DNA of 64,000 nt from assembly GCF_001039355.2 (NCBI RefSeq), contig NW_019775844.1, positions 78,737 to 142,736 on the forward strand, written 5' to 3'. The notes beneath the pieces are model-generated. The model was not told where the DNA came from. It saw nothing but the letters and a program-made list of their open reading frames with translations, and did not search any database. Positions 11,064 to 22,377 of the stretch are shown piece by piece. Source of the stretch: Lingula anatina. Lineage: Eukaryota; Brachiopoda; Lingulata; Lingulida; Lingulidae. The position numbers and the translations under genes are program-made. Every line of letters starts with the position of its first letter. The first letter of the stretch is position 1.

Positions 11064-14000
11064 AATTTTTTAGGTGGGGGAGTTCAATGGATGCCCCAGC
11101 CTGCCGTCCCACAAGGCTGTCCACCCGGACTTGAGTATCTGAGCATGATAGACCAGCTTCTAGTTCACCAGCAGGTGGAGATACTGGAGGGTAAGTTGGT
11201 GACGTCATATCACCCCCCTCCCCCCTCAGCCTTCGACTTTAGTGGATAATTATCCCTCCACACACCTCTCCCACACACAAAAATTTGTCACTGGCGTAAA
11301 CAAAATTTGAATCAGATAAAAACAAATAAAATATCTATCCTTTTGACATATTAGTACTTATTATGGTAAAACCCCGTCTCATATCTTATGTCTCCCCTGT
11401 CACTCGATAGCCAGTTTTTATCCATGCCTTACTCCCAGCTCCCATTAGCTAAGCGCTACATGTACATGTAAAAATACAATTAACATTGGTTTTATTCAAA
11501 GTCAAGAACGTTGGACGCAAGAGGCTCGGCGCTGTGGTGTACCTGTGATATGATAATGGAGTTCCCGACCCTGCAACATACACGTTATGATTGCTTTAGG
11601 TGTGACACATTGCAACATCCCGCGTACATTGTAATTTAAAGGGTCGCGGAATGGTAGAGGCTAAATAAAACCTCTTCTTAACAACGAGAGATGATGGTTG
11701 GTCTGTTCAGAGACGATTTCTCTTTTTGCAATATTTACATAGAAGGCAGCGTAATAAACTCTGCTGCCATACATTGATTTCGTTCTTTGCTGAGCGTATT
11801 GTATATCATAGTTAATCGCAAAGCAACTTGACATTGGGAGTGCGTAAGTTATGATAACGATAATTAACTTTTAATTGCCTGACGTGCAGTACGTTTATAG
11901 TGTCATGTTGTTCACAGTAAAATGTTTTTTTTTTGTTCTAGCCTTCACTGATTTTGAAACCAACAACAAATACGAAATCAAGAACAGCATGGGACAGAGG
12001 GTGTATTTCGCCGCTGAAGGTGAGCTATCCGGGATGTTGGGGCATGGATAAGGGTGATAAGGGTGGGGGGGGGAGGCTTTATGGGTTTTTTTCAAAGGAA
12101 TCGTACAAAACATTGTCAATAATATCAGTAATATCAGTATATAGCATTTCGTAAGCATATATAAAATATATACAGTGGAAATTAAGCACAATGTGAGGAG
12201 GTCACTGAAACACATTATCTAACAAATTCCATCGTTCAGTATATTCTACATATTTTCCATTGCTTATATACATGCATTTTTCCATTTCGAAATAGTTTTT
12301 TAGTTTATTTTGTAGAAATCTAATCTTTTTTCATTCATTCTTTTTCCATATATATATAATACTTCGTTACCAGTATGAGTATATTAATGGCTGCACAGTT
12401 TGTATCGTTTTTCAAAAACAATATATCTGCTAAAGAAAAATTAATATTCAAGAGTGATCTCTCATGGTTTATTGGAAGAAAAACATAGGGCGGAGAAAGT
12501 TCATCTCGTTTCGCTTGCCATGTCTGCATGCGAGATTGAATCTAACAAGTATAATTGGCAAGTTCAAAATGGGATGTGGAGGATGACGTGCACTATAGCG
12601 GGCAATCTTTTAATAATAATAATAATAACAACAATAATAATTGAAGAATATAAAAATATTTATTTGTAGCATATAATTTTCACTTGTTAAATATATTTAT
12701 TTTTGATAATCATATTTGTTAATTTTTTTCTATTGTATTTACATTTCCCCCTCAGACACGTGTTGCTGTACGCGTAACTGCTGTGGTAAAGAGAGACCGT
12801 TTGACATCCAGATCTTGACCCCCCAAGGTCACGAGGTCATTCACCTGTCACGCCCACTTCGCTGTGATACATGCTGGTTCCCTTGTTGTTTACAGATACC
12901 GCCCTCCTACTGTGTTTTTATTTTTATCTTTCTCATTCAAAAAAGCATTTAAATATTTTAATTACCAACTATTCAATGATGGTTCCTTATTTGTTTCGAG
13001 ATATTGACGTTTCACTATTCTGTGCTTCCTGCATTTTCAATTATTTCTTTCTGTTCTTTCTCTATGTATTTGTTAAAGTTCTTTTAAGATTTCGCCCATT
13101 CTAATACAACTCTTGAAAATACCTGGTATAAGATGAAAAATGGTTGCATTCTTTTCAACCATGAAATTTTCAAGCTATCAATAAACCATTTGACTGAAAT
13201 CATCCGCATACTGCATTATCTTATATTCTTTATTTTTAATTTTAATGCCCTTGACTGTTCTACTTTTTCTAAACATAGCACCCATTATCTCTATGCATAA
13301 CAAAAATAAATATGGTGAGATCGGATCCCCCTGTCTACACCCACGATATATTTTTAAAAAAGATGAGGCATTGCCACCCTGAATCACACATACATGTAGC
13401 TTAAAATTAGTAAAAAATATATCAATCCACTTCTTTATATTTTCCCCAAAGTTGAAAAAACTTAAGACCTTTGTAATAAAATTCCAAGATATTGAATCAT
13501 ATGCTTTCTCAAAATCGACCATCAAAACTAGGCCTGGTACGCTATTTTCATTGCAAACATGTGTGATATCATATAAAAGTCTTGTGTTCTCACTCAAATA
13601 TCTACCCGCCATAAAACCCTCTTGATTTTCGTGAATTAATTTAGGGAGAAACGGTTTGATTCTGTTAGCAATTATTTTTCAGCTCTTCTACAACTTTGTG
13701 ACTATTTTTGTTGTTTTGTGTTACATAATTGCAACAGTCTAATTCAAAATTTTGGACCAAATCCCAATCTCCACACATAACCAGGAACTCTGATTCGTGT
13801 TCTTCGCATATTTTATAAACTTTCTTTTTATTTTTTCTTCTAGTCTATCTCCTATTTCAAATTTCAGTCTTTCTCCACCACCATTCTTCAACGTTGCATA
13901 CACATTACAGTTATAATACCATGACCTTTCAACTTCCTCGAACTGTTTCAGTTTATTGATAAGCATCAGATTTTGTTTTGTAATGTCATCATGTAGTCTT

Positions 14001-17000
14001 ATTCCCCACTTAATTTCACGCTTCTTTCGCATAATCTGCCGCTTGACCTCTGAGTTACCGAATTTCACAATCACAGGCCTTATCGCCCCTGGTCTTCCTG
14101 GCAACCGGTGAATCCCGAGAATATCCCTGTCATTAATCTCTACTTTCATCTCTAATTTCACCATTTGTTGGAAACCATATCTAAGGTTTTCCTTTTCTTT
14201 CTCCTTCATTTCTGTTACTCTAATGTTACATTTCCTTGAGTATTGTTCATTGTGGTTTGCTAGCCTCATTGCTTGTTTGAGACTAAAGGCTGGGTCACAC
14301 TGCGCTTGCAACCTTTTGGCAACCTCTTTGCAACCACAAAATCTGGTGGTCGCTTGCGATCACTTTGCGACCTAATTTGCATATTTTGATCGGCAAGCAG
14401 TTGCTAACCGGTTGCAACAAGGTTACAGTATGGTATCTGCAACCTCTTACAGACAATCTTCAAGTCAGAGGTTACCAGTCGCACACCGTTAGGCGAGCGA
14501 TAAACAACCTGTCAGCAACCACTTGGAGACTGAAAACCGGTTGCAGGACTGTAGCGATCGCTTGCCAACTGGTAGCAGCAAGGTTGCACAGACTATATAT
14601 ATTTTATAAGTTGTGACGATAGCTACCTTCTCGTAAATTTCCCTCTCGGATGACAACAGAGGGAATATTTTAAACATTATAATACAACGATTGNTTCAAG
14701 CTGTTTCAGTTGCCTGTCTTTCTCTCTCAGCTTTTCTTTTAAATTGTCATTGTCCATCACGAGACTGTCAGCATAGTCCTGACGCTTACCTGTTCAATCA
14801 AGGTTCTCAGCTGCAACTTTTTCATAAGTTTCAATTATTCGGTCATACTTTTTATTGAACTCATTTTTTATTTTGTCAATTTTCATCTCAACCTTTGCTC
14901 CTGATTCCTGCAATAGCTTTTTAAATTCCTCTCTAGTGCTCTGAACAATACCGTCAATGATACTAGAGACCATTTCTGACAGGTCTTGCTTTTTTATTGT
15001 CTTTGATTTCATTTTTACATGTTACTTAGGCTAGTGAAGAAAAAAATTGTAACGTACTCGATTCAAAAAAAGGACTGACATCAATGTTATGAATGCACCC
15101 TGAAAAATCTATATAATAAAATAATTAAATAAATTAAGTAAAATAAGTTTTGACAGACAGTAAGTGTTATTATTATTATTATAATTATTATTATTATTAT
15201 TACAGAAAGTGACGGTAGAGGCTCCAGTAGGCCAAGTCATAGGCTATGTCAAACAATCCTGGAGCGTCTGTGTGCCAAAATTCGCCATTTGCAACGCGAT
15301 GGGCGACACCGTGTTGAGAATTGAGGGCCCCTGCGTCCCTTGCAGCGCCTGTGGTGACGTCATTTTTGACGTAAGTGACAACTTTGCCGTCTCTCAACTA
15401 GTTTATTTTATTTTATTTTTCCTAGTGTGGTTGACAATTATCGTGGTATTTCCATCTCAAGTTGTGCCGGCAAACTTTACAATTCCCTTCTCTTGAACAG
15501 ACTGAAAGCTTTCTGTGCAGAAAAGAATGTTCCCATAGCTAACCAGGCTGGATTCAGTGATGGCTACAGTACCTCAAATAATCTATTTATACTAAAATCC
15601 CTGATTACAAAATTCTCAAGGTAAAAAAAAACGGTTGTATACATGTTTTGTGGATTTCAGTAAGGCCTTTGACTGTGTCTGGAGGAATGGTCTACTTTTC
15701 AAACTGCTTAATCTAGATGTAGGTTGAAAATTCTACAATAACATAAAATCGATATACGATAACTCCACCACATGTGTCAAAACTACCCACGGACTGACAG
15801 ATGCTTTCCCAACATTTAGAGGAGTTCAGCAAGGAGATACACTGAGCCCCTTCCTTTTTAATATATACATTGATGCCATACTTAGACTTATAGATGAATC
15901 CCAAAGCAAAACTCCATCACTTGATGGAAAACCTAGGCCTTTTCTATGCCGACGATTTAGTTTTGTTTTCGGCAAGCGCCTCAGGCCTTCAGTACAGTTT
16001 AAAATGTTTGGAAGAATACTGTGACAGATGGAGGTTATCTGTTAACTTGAAAAAGACAAAAGTTGTTATTTTAATAGTAAGGGAAAAATACATGGTCACA
16101 CTGGTGTTAATACAGAAAATTTTTATTTCAATAATCAGTTGGTACCAGTAGCAACAAGCTACCTTTACCTATGTCTCCTCTTCACAAGATCCGGCTCGCT
16201 AGCCCCTGCATAACAAAAATTTAAATGACCGAGCACAAAAGGCCTTTTTCAGTCTCAAGCGCAATCTTTCTCTAGCTAGTACCATTCCCACCTCCTCAAA
16301 AGAAAAGCTTTATGACACGTTGCAACGTATGGAGCAGAAATATGGGGGTTCACTTAATTTAATGATAAATCGCCAATAGAAAAAATACATCTTCAATTTT
16401 GCAAGCAGCTTTTAGGGGTGCATTCTAAGCTTTGTAATTATGCAGTCCGAGGAGAACTTGGGCGCCTACCATGCTACACATAAATCCAAATACAAGTAAT
16501 CAAATACTGGGTCACCGTTTTACACTTAGATGATGGTGTTCTACTAAAACGGGTATACTTAGATGAACTAAAACACTTTGATCTTCTGTCAAATACTAAC
16601 CTTCACAACACACGCCATAGTATGTCATGGAGTGAAGGAGTTAAGAAAATTCTTGTAGAAAATGGGTTTGGAGACGTATGGCTCAAACAGAAAGTAGACA
16701 AAAACTTCATGAAAATTTTTAGTGTAAGACTTAGAGACAGCAGAATACAACTTTGGCATAGTAGGATATCACAAGAAAATCTCAAATTACGAAAGTTTAA
16801 AACTTTCAAACTTCACTTTGAGAAAGAAAAATATCTTGATATGATACAAGATAAAGAAAAACGTCAAACCCTAACCAAATTCAGAATCAGCAGCCACAAT
16901 TTGCACATAGAAACAGGTCGCCACGTCAAGGGTAAACCAACACCAGTCGACGACAGAAAATACCAAATCTGCCACTCTGGAGTTATAGAGGATGAAGAGC

Positions 17001-19025
17001 ACTTCTTAATTACCTGCCCTCTGTATACAGAACACAGAAAAGAACTCTTTAAAATAATACAAAGCAGCCACACGTGCTTTGCACATTTAAACAACAAAGA
17101 TAAATTCCACTTTATAATGAACAATCCAAACGAAACAGTGATACTTTCCTTGGCCAAATTCCTTAACCTTGCTTTTAACAAAAGAAACTGTGCTTCATCT
17201 TCAACTTCATGATGTCTACCAATAATTACTATAAAAACGAAGATTTTGTTCACTTAGTAAAAACATTGGTACATTTCTATATATGTAATTTGGTGCTATT
17301 TATCTATGTATTTTATTATTACTACTATCATTATTATTGCTGCTATTACCTTATCTATGTCCATTTTCACCAGCTCAGTCTGGTGCAGAAAGTCTGAATA
17401 AAGCATATATATATATATATAATTTATTTTGAAATGAAAAAAAAAAAAAACATCCGAAGGGCAGTCGGAGCAGATTTTCTTTAAAATTTTTTTTCATCAA
17501 TAAATGATATTCAAATACATGTACTTATTAATAGTAAAGGTGTTGAGGATGCCTTGGTTGAAGTTCATGTTCAATGTTTTTTTTAAACAGTTCATATACC
17601 AATTATGTCCTGGAAATATTTCATCTTTATTTACTGCTTAATTTGTATCATTTTTCTTTTTTCTTTTCTTTTTTTTTCTTTTTTTAATTTTGAATAATTT
17701 TCAATTTTTTTATTTTTTGTTATTATTTTTTCTATGGAATCACTTAAGAGCCAACACGTGTCATTGTTATTTTTATGCAACCCCAGGTGAAATCCGCTGA
17801 CGGTGAACGCCAAGTTGGCCAAGTCTCCAAGCAATGGTCGGGACTTGTAAAGGAGATGTTTACAGACGCTGACAATTTTGGTGTTTCATTCCCCATGGAT
17901 CTGGACGTCAAGATGAAAGCATGCATGCTGGGAGCTGTGTTCCTCATTGTGAGTACGAAAGATGGCGCCAGTGTTGATCATAGAAGGGTCGTTTGCTCAA
18001 TGACGTATCCAGAGGAGGCCATGCTAATTTAATTATGAAATAAGGCTTTCCCCTTATCCCCCTGTTGCCATTCCCTGCATATAATAGTAGAATTTTTATC
18101 TGTTTATCTGTAATGAAACGATGAAAAGCTTTTATATCCTTGCCCCCACCCCCCATTGGCGAAATCCTGGATCCACCAGCTAGACTAAGGGTGCATTCCC
18201 AGAGATTTGGATCGATCCAGAGATTTAGATTTAGATCGACCTAACTCCCTGGAGGGTTCACGCTAAATTGCAGTCAGCCGAGCACGCACCATAGTTAATT
18301 ACCCCCTTACAGCTTTTAGTAGGCGGGACAGACGCTTAAGCCGGCTTAGCTGACAGTAATCTAGTGAGACTCCCCACCGGGATAGATCGATCTAAAATCT
18401 ATGGGAATGGGGTCTAAGCTTTCAGACTAAAATACACATGCCCCCACAGACTAAAATGCGATTCAAAAGTATTTTGGTTAAATATAGCCTCGACCTGGAG
18501 GCATTTTACCCTTCGTTTTTATGCCATAGCAAAAATTTGTATTCGTCGATGTTGGAATCAACGGCAAAATAGTTACTTTAATTAATAATAGACGGAAGGT
18601 GAAAATGTCTTTTAAAACCATAACAACTTCCCCGTCTACGTAACATAGTAACTTTACTTGAGGCGAAGTTATGTTTGTTTATTAATTGTAGATTTAATTT
18701 TTTTCTTCCTTCTTCTCCTGACTTTTTTTTATCAGAGTCGGATACTACGCTTGCTTTACAACCTTTCTCTGCAAAAACATTGCATCGTATTCACCATTTG
18801 AAATATCTATCGTTTTTTCTCCCAGTTTTGTCAGTTTAGTTTAAAAGTTAAAACAAGTATCGTCTTTCTTCGTCTTTTTACTCTTGCACTTAAACATACA
18901 ATGAAAATGTTCGAAAGCGTAGGAAAAAAAAAAATATATATATATATTTGTTTGTTTGTTTTTAGGATTTCATGTTCTTTGAAAAGGAAAAAAATGAGGA
19001 GAAAACACAAATCGGCATGATGTAA
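8383..19025 (+). CDS. PLSCR-like: Phospholipid scramblase, copy A (7 coding exons, one broken donor)
   Basis: Coding exons 8383-8434, 11074-11190, 11942-12019, 12756-12895, 15206-15370, 17787-17948 and 18966-19025 join in frame to 257 residues. Scramblases are Ca2+-dependent membrane proteins that move phospholipids between bilayer leaflets. Visible family features: a short Met/Pro/Gln-rich N-terminus, the GLEYL block, a cysteine cluster CCCTRNCC, the RPLRC...CWFPCCLQ cysteine region (a palmitoylation area in the family), PVGQVIGYV, the Ca2+-binding-like loop [12 protein letters not shown], and the C-terminal hydrophobic segment ([13 protein letters not shown]) that anchors the protein. All splice sites are GT-AG except the donor after 12,895, which reads ATACCG where copy B has GTATTG. 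Without splicing there, translation runs into the intron and stops at about 12,950. The introns carry LINE, Penelope and MITE insertions. Seven amino-acid differences from copy B suggest selection acted on both for a long time; whether copy A still makes full-length protein is uncertain. Confidence 0.88.
9142..10953 (+). mobile_element. Penelope-like element with 185-bp terminal inverted repeats
   Basis: It lies in the intron between coding exons 1 and 2 of scramblase A and is absent from unit B. The left repeat is 9142-9326 and the right repeat 10,770-10,953, near-perfect reverse complements including CCGACCGGTTTCTTTC and CAGGGGGTTTTGTTTATTTG. The enclosed coding region has a Penelope-type reverse transcriptase and a GIY-YIG endonuclease. 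The total of 1.8 kb is much shorter than a complete element because the N-terminal part of the RT is missing. Inverted terminal repeats of one element are known for Penelope-like elements and usually result from tandem or 5'-truncated insertion. Confidence 0.9.
9328..10710 (+). pseudogene. Penelope-like reverse transcriptase and GIY-YIG endonuclease, broken
   Basis: Palm motif A is [12 protein letters not shown] (near 9385). Motif B is [14 protein letters not shown] (near 9570). Motif C is [10 protein letters not shown] (near 9712), with the two catalytic Asp. The following block is LPFLDVMV (near 9835). Downstream, LIYVLTC...[13 protein letters not shown] (near 10,510-10,585) is the GIY-YIG nuclease core, preceded by a CEVPRCGTC-like cysteine motif. 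A stop at 10,027-10,029 and a frame shift near 10,410 separate the pieces. The fingers region of the RT is absent, so the copy is inactive. Confidence 0.9.
10989..11062. repeat. TA dinucleotide microsatellite
   Basis: Interrupted TA runs lie immediately before the polypyrimidine tract and acceptor of coding exon 2 in scramblase A. Unit B lacks them at the same place. Confidence 0.9.
12085..12458 (-). mobile_element. LINE 3'-end fragment
   Basis: It inserted in the intron after scramblase A coding exon 3; unit B continues uninterrupted from GGGGGGTGATGG to TTTATTGGAAGAAAAAC. The sequence matches the 3' end of the LINE at 5235-5560, including GAGTATATTAATGGCTGCACA and CAATATATCTGCTAAAGAAAAATTAATATTC. 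It contains only the very C-terminus of the second ORF plus 3' UTR. Confidence 0.8.
13178..13690 (-). pseudogene. LINE reverse transcriptase fragment
   Basis: It begins with [18 protein letters not shown], continues with motif A ([11 protein letters not shown]), motif B ([21 protein letters not shown]) and motif C (QYADDF), and stops at 13,178, soon after motif C. The residue arrangement is that of L1/Tx1-type non-LTR retrotransposons. Both catalytic Asp residues of motif C are present, but the fragment lacks the thumb and the endonuclease. Confidence 0.85.
13739..15012 (-). pseudogene. LINE ORF1 (RNA-binding protein), interrupted
   Basis: The N-terminal piece at 15,012-14,794 is a Lys/Glu-rich coiled coil ([15 protein letters not shown]...). 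The C-terminal piece at about 14,290-13,739 has an RRM-like segment, with a [12 protein letters not shown] start, [11 protein letters not shown] and RPVIVKFGN, as in ORF1 proteins of L1-type elements. Between the pieces lies a 300-400-bp repeat rich in GCAACC/GGTTGC words, starting with GGGTCACACTGCGCTTGC. The gene is broken. Confidence 0.75.
14290..14600. mobile_element. Short repeat inserted in LINE ORF1
   Basis: The sequence is full of GCAACC, GGTTGC and GCGATCGCTTGC words in both orientations. It has no coding capacity and interrupts ORF1. The left edge has GGGTCACACTGCGC, typical of the ends of some MITE families; I could not find a clean matching right end. Confidence 0.5.
15410..17422 (+). 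mobile_element. 5'-truncated non-LTR retrotransposon with target-site duplication
   Basis: It lies in the intron after scramblase A coding exon 5. The flanking duplicate TTTATTTT (15,402-15,409 and 17,423-17,430) is present once in unit B (about 29,052), proving insertion after the duplication. The element starts inside the reverse transcriptase and ends with a short (AT)n tail after GAATAAAGC. It is a different family from the - strand LINEs nearby. Confidence 0.9.
15426..17212 (+). pseudogene. Non-LTR reverse transcriptase, CR1/Jockey-like group, frame-broken
   Basis: Order of motifs: [12 protein letters not shown] (15,426), [16 protein letters not shown] (15,541), [12 protein letters not shown] (about 15,650), [18 protein letters not shown] (about 15,820), [12 protein letters not shown] (about 15,940), then [11 protein letters not shown] (about 16,030). 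The C-terminal open stretch 16,622-17,212 has a CHSG...[12 protein letters not shown] cysteine/histidine motif. Frame shifts near 15,620, 15,730 and 15,930 and stops near 16,150 inactivate it. The clade is a judgement from motif style. Confidence 0.8.
18189..18414 (+). mobile_element. 226-bp Harbinger-like MITE, copy 1
   Basis: Non-coding, with imperfect terminal inverted repeats (GGGTGCATTCCCAGAG ... ATGGGAATGGGGTC) and internal GATCGATCTA words. It lies after coding exon 6 of scramblase A. The copy at 29,800 sits at the identical place in unit B, so this insertion predates the duplication. Confidence 0.85.
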
Positions 19026-19485
19026 GCGGCCTGTCAAGAACCAAATGTTGGCATGGTGCAAACAGCCTGGTTATTGCCAAGTCTTCAAGACATATATTTT
19101 GAGAGCCAGTGTGACTTAGAAGTTTTCAATTTTAAATTGAAATTTCTTATGTAAATAATGTTAAATATTTTGATATGAATCAGGATTTCACAATTTTTTG
19201 GACAAAGTCAAAATGGACTGTTTTTAAAATTCATGTATATGTATATGGTGTTTTAAGCGGTTACGGATATTTCATATAGAATTACAGACATAAGACAAGG
19301 TTGAAATGTTATTTGATAACGTCTGAAAAGTAAAATCAACCGAGTCTGATCTTCAGAAGGTTTGCAAAAACAACAAATTGTTCAAAAGCTAATAAATATT
19401 ATTGGTACATATGCATTTTATATTTGAGTGTACGTTCCCCAAGGCAACATCGACGTAATCCTACATTGCCGTGCAGTCTTATTTC

Positions 19486-19491
19486 AATAAA
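19486..19491 (+). terminator. Candidate polyadenylation signal, scramblase A
   Basis: AATAAA 461 bases after the stop codon, conserved at the aligned place in unit B (31,218). Confidence 0.4.
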
Positions 19492-20565
19492 CAATAATAA
19501 CAGCACTGAATTGTTCCCTCTTCTTTAGTTGGTGAAAAATAATGCCATTGATGTCGCTCGCCAATAATGCGTTCGATGATGACATCATTGGATAAATTAT
19601 GTTTTATCCTTATTTGTTATGGATATAAAATTATAATCAGTATTATGCTAATATATGATAGTTTTTACATGATGCAAGGAGTGCATGCAAACATGCGGAA
19701 TACTCGTATGATACTCGTATGATACAGTATATTACCACAGGGCTATAAACCTCCTTTTTCCTCTGTATTTTTTACAAACATTGAGTTTACATGGTTAAAA
19801 AATAATTTTGTGACACCACTTCCGTCCAAACGTTCTAAAGATCAATTACACGACAAATGCTTGGAAGAATTTTATCTAAATTTTTTAACTGAATATATAT
19901 TCGCTTTTGAAATTGATACTCGAAAAGGAGAACCTTTTCAGTCGCAAAATTAGCTATTTTTTAATATAAAGAAAAGATACAATTTAAAAAAAATATTCCT
20001 CGTGTAGGGTGGGATCTTAATGTTCGTGTTTGCAAGTAAAATGTTCTTTTTTTCCGGTATTAATTGTGTATGGGTCAAGCCTCCAAAAGGTTGTACATGT
20101 AGGTGTTCACGGGGGACAAATATCACAGGACATCAATGTGTAGGCATACTATACGTCACTAGCACACATACCCAGACGCACAAGCAAATACATGCGCACA
20201 CACGCACGCAAGCACACGCACACACACACACACAACTGGTGTTGGAGGTGATATTATACAACAAAATGATAGGAAGACGGCATGTATGCACCAGGAGCTG
20301 CCATACTTATCAAGAGCTATAAATTTAAAAATTTTAAAAATTCAAAAATGCGGCATTAATACTAATATTGTACTAATAATGTTACCCATCCAATCGTAAA
20401 GATAAGTTAAATCCATCACTGGACTCAGTAGACCTGAAATTTCCTAAATGGAAACCCTACGTTGTCAGTTATAGAGAAATATTAGTGCCAGTAATAGAGT
20501 TAAATAACTTATCATTGCGTACTGGTAAGAGAGGCAATGTTTATGTATAAAGTTATAACAGTCAT

Positions 20566-20868
20566 CAGGGGTGGATCCAGGATGATATGAAGGGGGGTTC
20601 CAGTTTTAGGAATGACAGGACGCGGATGCGAAGCTGACCCTCTGCCCCTCCTGCCCTTTGCGTGGAGTTCGCGGCCCGCTAAAGGACCCCGAAAATTTTT
20701 GGTATTTTATATCGCGAACAGTGCCATTTGGTATTGTTTAGAGCTGTGATTCTGCTAGTAAAAATTATTATTTCAAGAGGGGACCGTTGATGTGATTTTT
20801 TTCAGAAATCGGAGGTGGGGTCAGGACCCCTCTGACCCCCCCCCCCCCCCCCCCGTAAATCCGCCACT
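20566..20868 (+). mobile_element. MITE family 2, copy 1 (CAGKGGYGGAT ends)
   Basis: Starts CAGGGGTGGATCCAGGAT and ends in ATCCGCCACTG, forming short inverted ends. It contains GGAATGACAGGA and GCGGATGCGAAG, then a run of 20 C. The second copy is at 32,683-32,931. Non-coding. Confidence 0.75.
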
Positions 20869-21004
20869 GGTGATCCTGTAAATTTGTCCGTGTATGAATG
20901 TAAAGGATCAGCTGTTTATTGAAATAATCATATTATTTGATAATAACACTATGTACGTATATTTTTGTATATTTTTGCATTTTAGCGTTTATGATAAACC
21001 GTAA

Positions 21005-21138
21005 GGCTTCATTCACATGCAATGTCTATTTTCAATCAGTAATTACGCGGCGGGATATTCAGGGCACAGACCGTGATCATAAGATAGCGCGAATAGAAAA
21101 TAGAATTTAGAAAATAGACATTGCATGTGAATGAAGCC
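21005..21138. mobile_element. 134-bp MITE with 29-bp inverted repeats
   Basis: The ends are GGCTTCATTCACATGCAATG... and its exact reverse complement ...CATTGCATGTGAATGAAGCC, flanked by TAA at 21,002-21,004 and 21,139-21,141. The interior is 76 bases with no coding capacity. The TAA duplication fits a Harbinger-type origin. Confidence 0.85.
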
Positions 21139-22280
21139 TAAGTGTGTAGCTTCCATTCAATCCTTTACTTCCTAATTCTGGATTTTTACTTGAAAACAAC
21201 ATGGTTAGCAAGTACCCTCTACCAGGGTGGCAGATATTATAGGGAAAAGGGAAAAAGTCAGAGGTAGTAAAATGACCGTCTATGTATCTAAAGATGTATC
21301 TGTGAATATCCTGTGAAAAGTCAATCTGTGGCTCTGGTAGAGGGTAGTTAGCAGACTTGTACACAGGAGTTTTCCGCATGCATCAGCACGTAATAAGCAA
21401 TGCCCGTTACTAGGTTAAGGGTAAATATATTTAATAAAGTGTTTAACTTATCACAACTAGTCACATCTTTGAATCATTGGTATTGAGAATTTCATTGATT
21501 ATCCGATTTCACTTCAAAAGAGAGAGTATATGATTTTTCCAAACCGCCCTCTTGTGACTGTTTTGTTATCTTCTCCAGAAACACAGCACTCAATGCGTCG
21601 CGTCCCTTTCGCATAATATTGGCTTGGGCAATATAAAATTAGGGTCAACACCATTCACTTTGACGTAAGGGCTGAATGATTATCAAAGTGGCGGACATGA
21701 TATCAAAACGACGGGCTTGCTCGCCTTAATTTCCTATACCCGTGTATTCCACGATCAATTCCGCTGATAAAAAATGTCCTCTTCAACTGCCTTATATCCA
21801 AGAGACTTGTAAACGCGCGCGAGTCAGATCAATAACATGTAAATAGCATAGAGATGGTGATTTTGACCGCCACGGCTTGCTGCATACAAATTAAACTCAT
21901 TGTCTTTGACACCCAGCTTGAATAATAGATCGGATATTGATCCGCTGGTGTTCTCAACAATGTCAGCATCGTTGATAGTTTCCTACAGCTTACTTGAAAA
22001 GTTTTAATCCACATCCACTCGAAGTTCTATATACATGTACATGTAATTCATTGAGTACTAGTATAGATTTGAATGCGTCTGCGGTAATAAGCGATACTCT
22101 ATGTTATTTTAATCCGATTTACGTGTTCAGATCAATTGCTGAGTTGTCCTGCACTATTTATTCATGCAATTATCTTATATTTGATATGATTGTAAGGATA
22201 TATGCTGCAAAATTCACAAAATGCTTAATCGGTAAAAAACGCCTGGATTGCCATTTTAGATATGAAATATATTTGAACTC

Positions 22281-22377
22281 CCCCTGAGCTTCAGAGATAA
22301 CTTGACACTAACCTCTTCACTATAGCCTATCTTCATCGTGTCAGGTAAGTGTCAAATTATCTCTGAAGCTCAGGGTG
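22281..22377. mobile_element. 97-bp hairpin element with 10-bp direct repeats
   Basis: Arms 22,282-22,309 and 22,348-22,375 are reverse complements of 28 bases with one or two mismatches. ATTTGAACTC stands on both sides (22,271-22,280 and 22,378-22,387). A hairpin with 9-10-bp target duplications fits a Mutator-type non-autonomous element. Confidence 0.7.

Larger units (their letters stand above)
13130..15020 (-). mobile_element. Internally deleted LINE (L1/Tx1-like) with ORF1 and part of RT
   Basis: It lies in the intron after scramblase A coding exon 4 and is absent from unit B (intron only 409 bases there). On the - strand the order is ORF1 start (about 15,012), a 300-400-bp foreign insertion (about 14,290-14,700), the rest of ORF1 (14,290-13,739), then reverse transcriptase (13,690-13,178). 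RT motifs are [27 protein letters not shown] and MQYADDF. The endonuclease and the first part of the RT are missing. An N is at 14,694. Confidence 0.8.
200..19870 (+). repeat. Segmental duplication, unit A
   Basis: This segment aligns in the same order and orientation with unit B at about 22,690-31,595. Shared landmarks are the 5' stretch ending in the CAAGGAGCCAC word (366 and 22,837), the noncoding exon ending in ATAGG before GTGAGT (1157 and 23,505), all seven scramblase coding exons, the MITE after the sixth coding exon (18,189 and 29,800), and the 3' stretch reading ACATTGAGTTTACATGG (19,778 and 31,507). Unit A is about 19.7 kb and unit B about 8.9 kb. Most of the length difference comes from transposon insertions in unit A, which can be mapped because unit B supplies the empty sites. 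Both boundaries are approximate, read by eye. Confidence 0.9.

Noticed and set aside
12896-15205. U12-type AT-AC intron in scramblase A
   Set aside because: The donor ATACCG lacks the ATATCC consensus, the acceptor is AG, and the duplicate uses an ordinary GT-AG intron.
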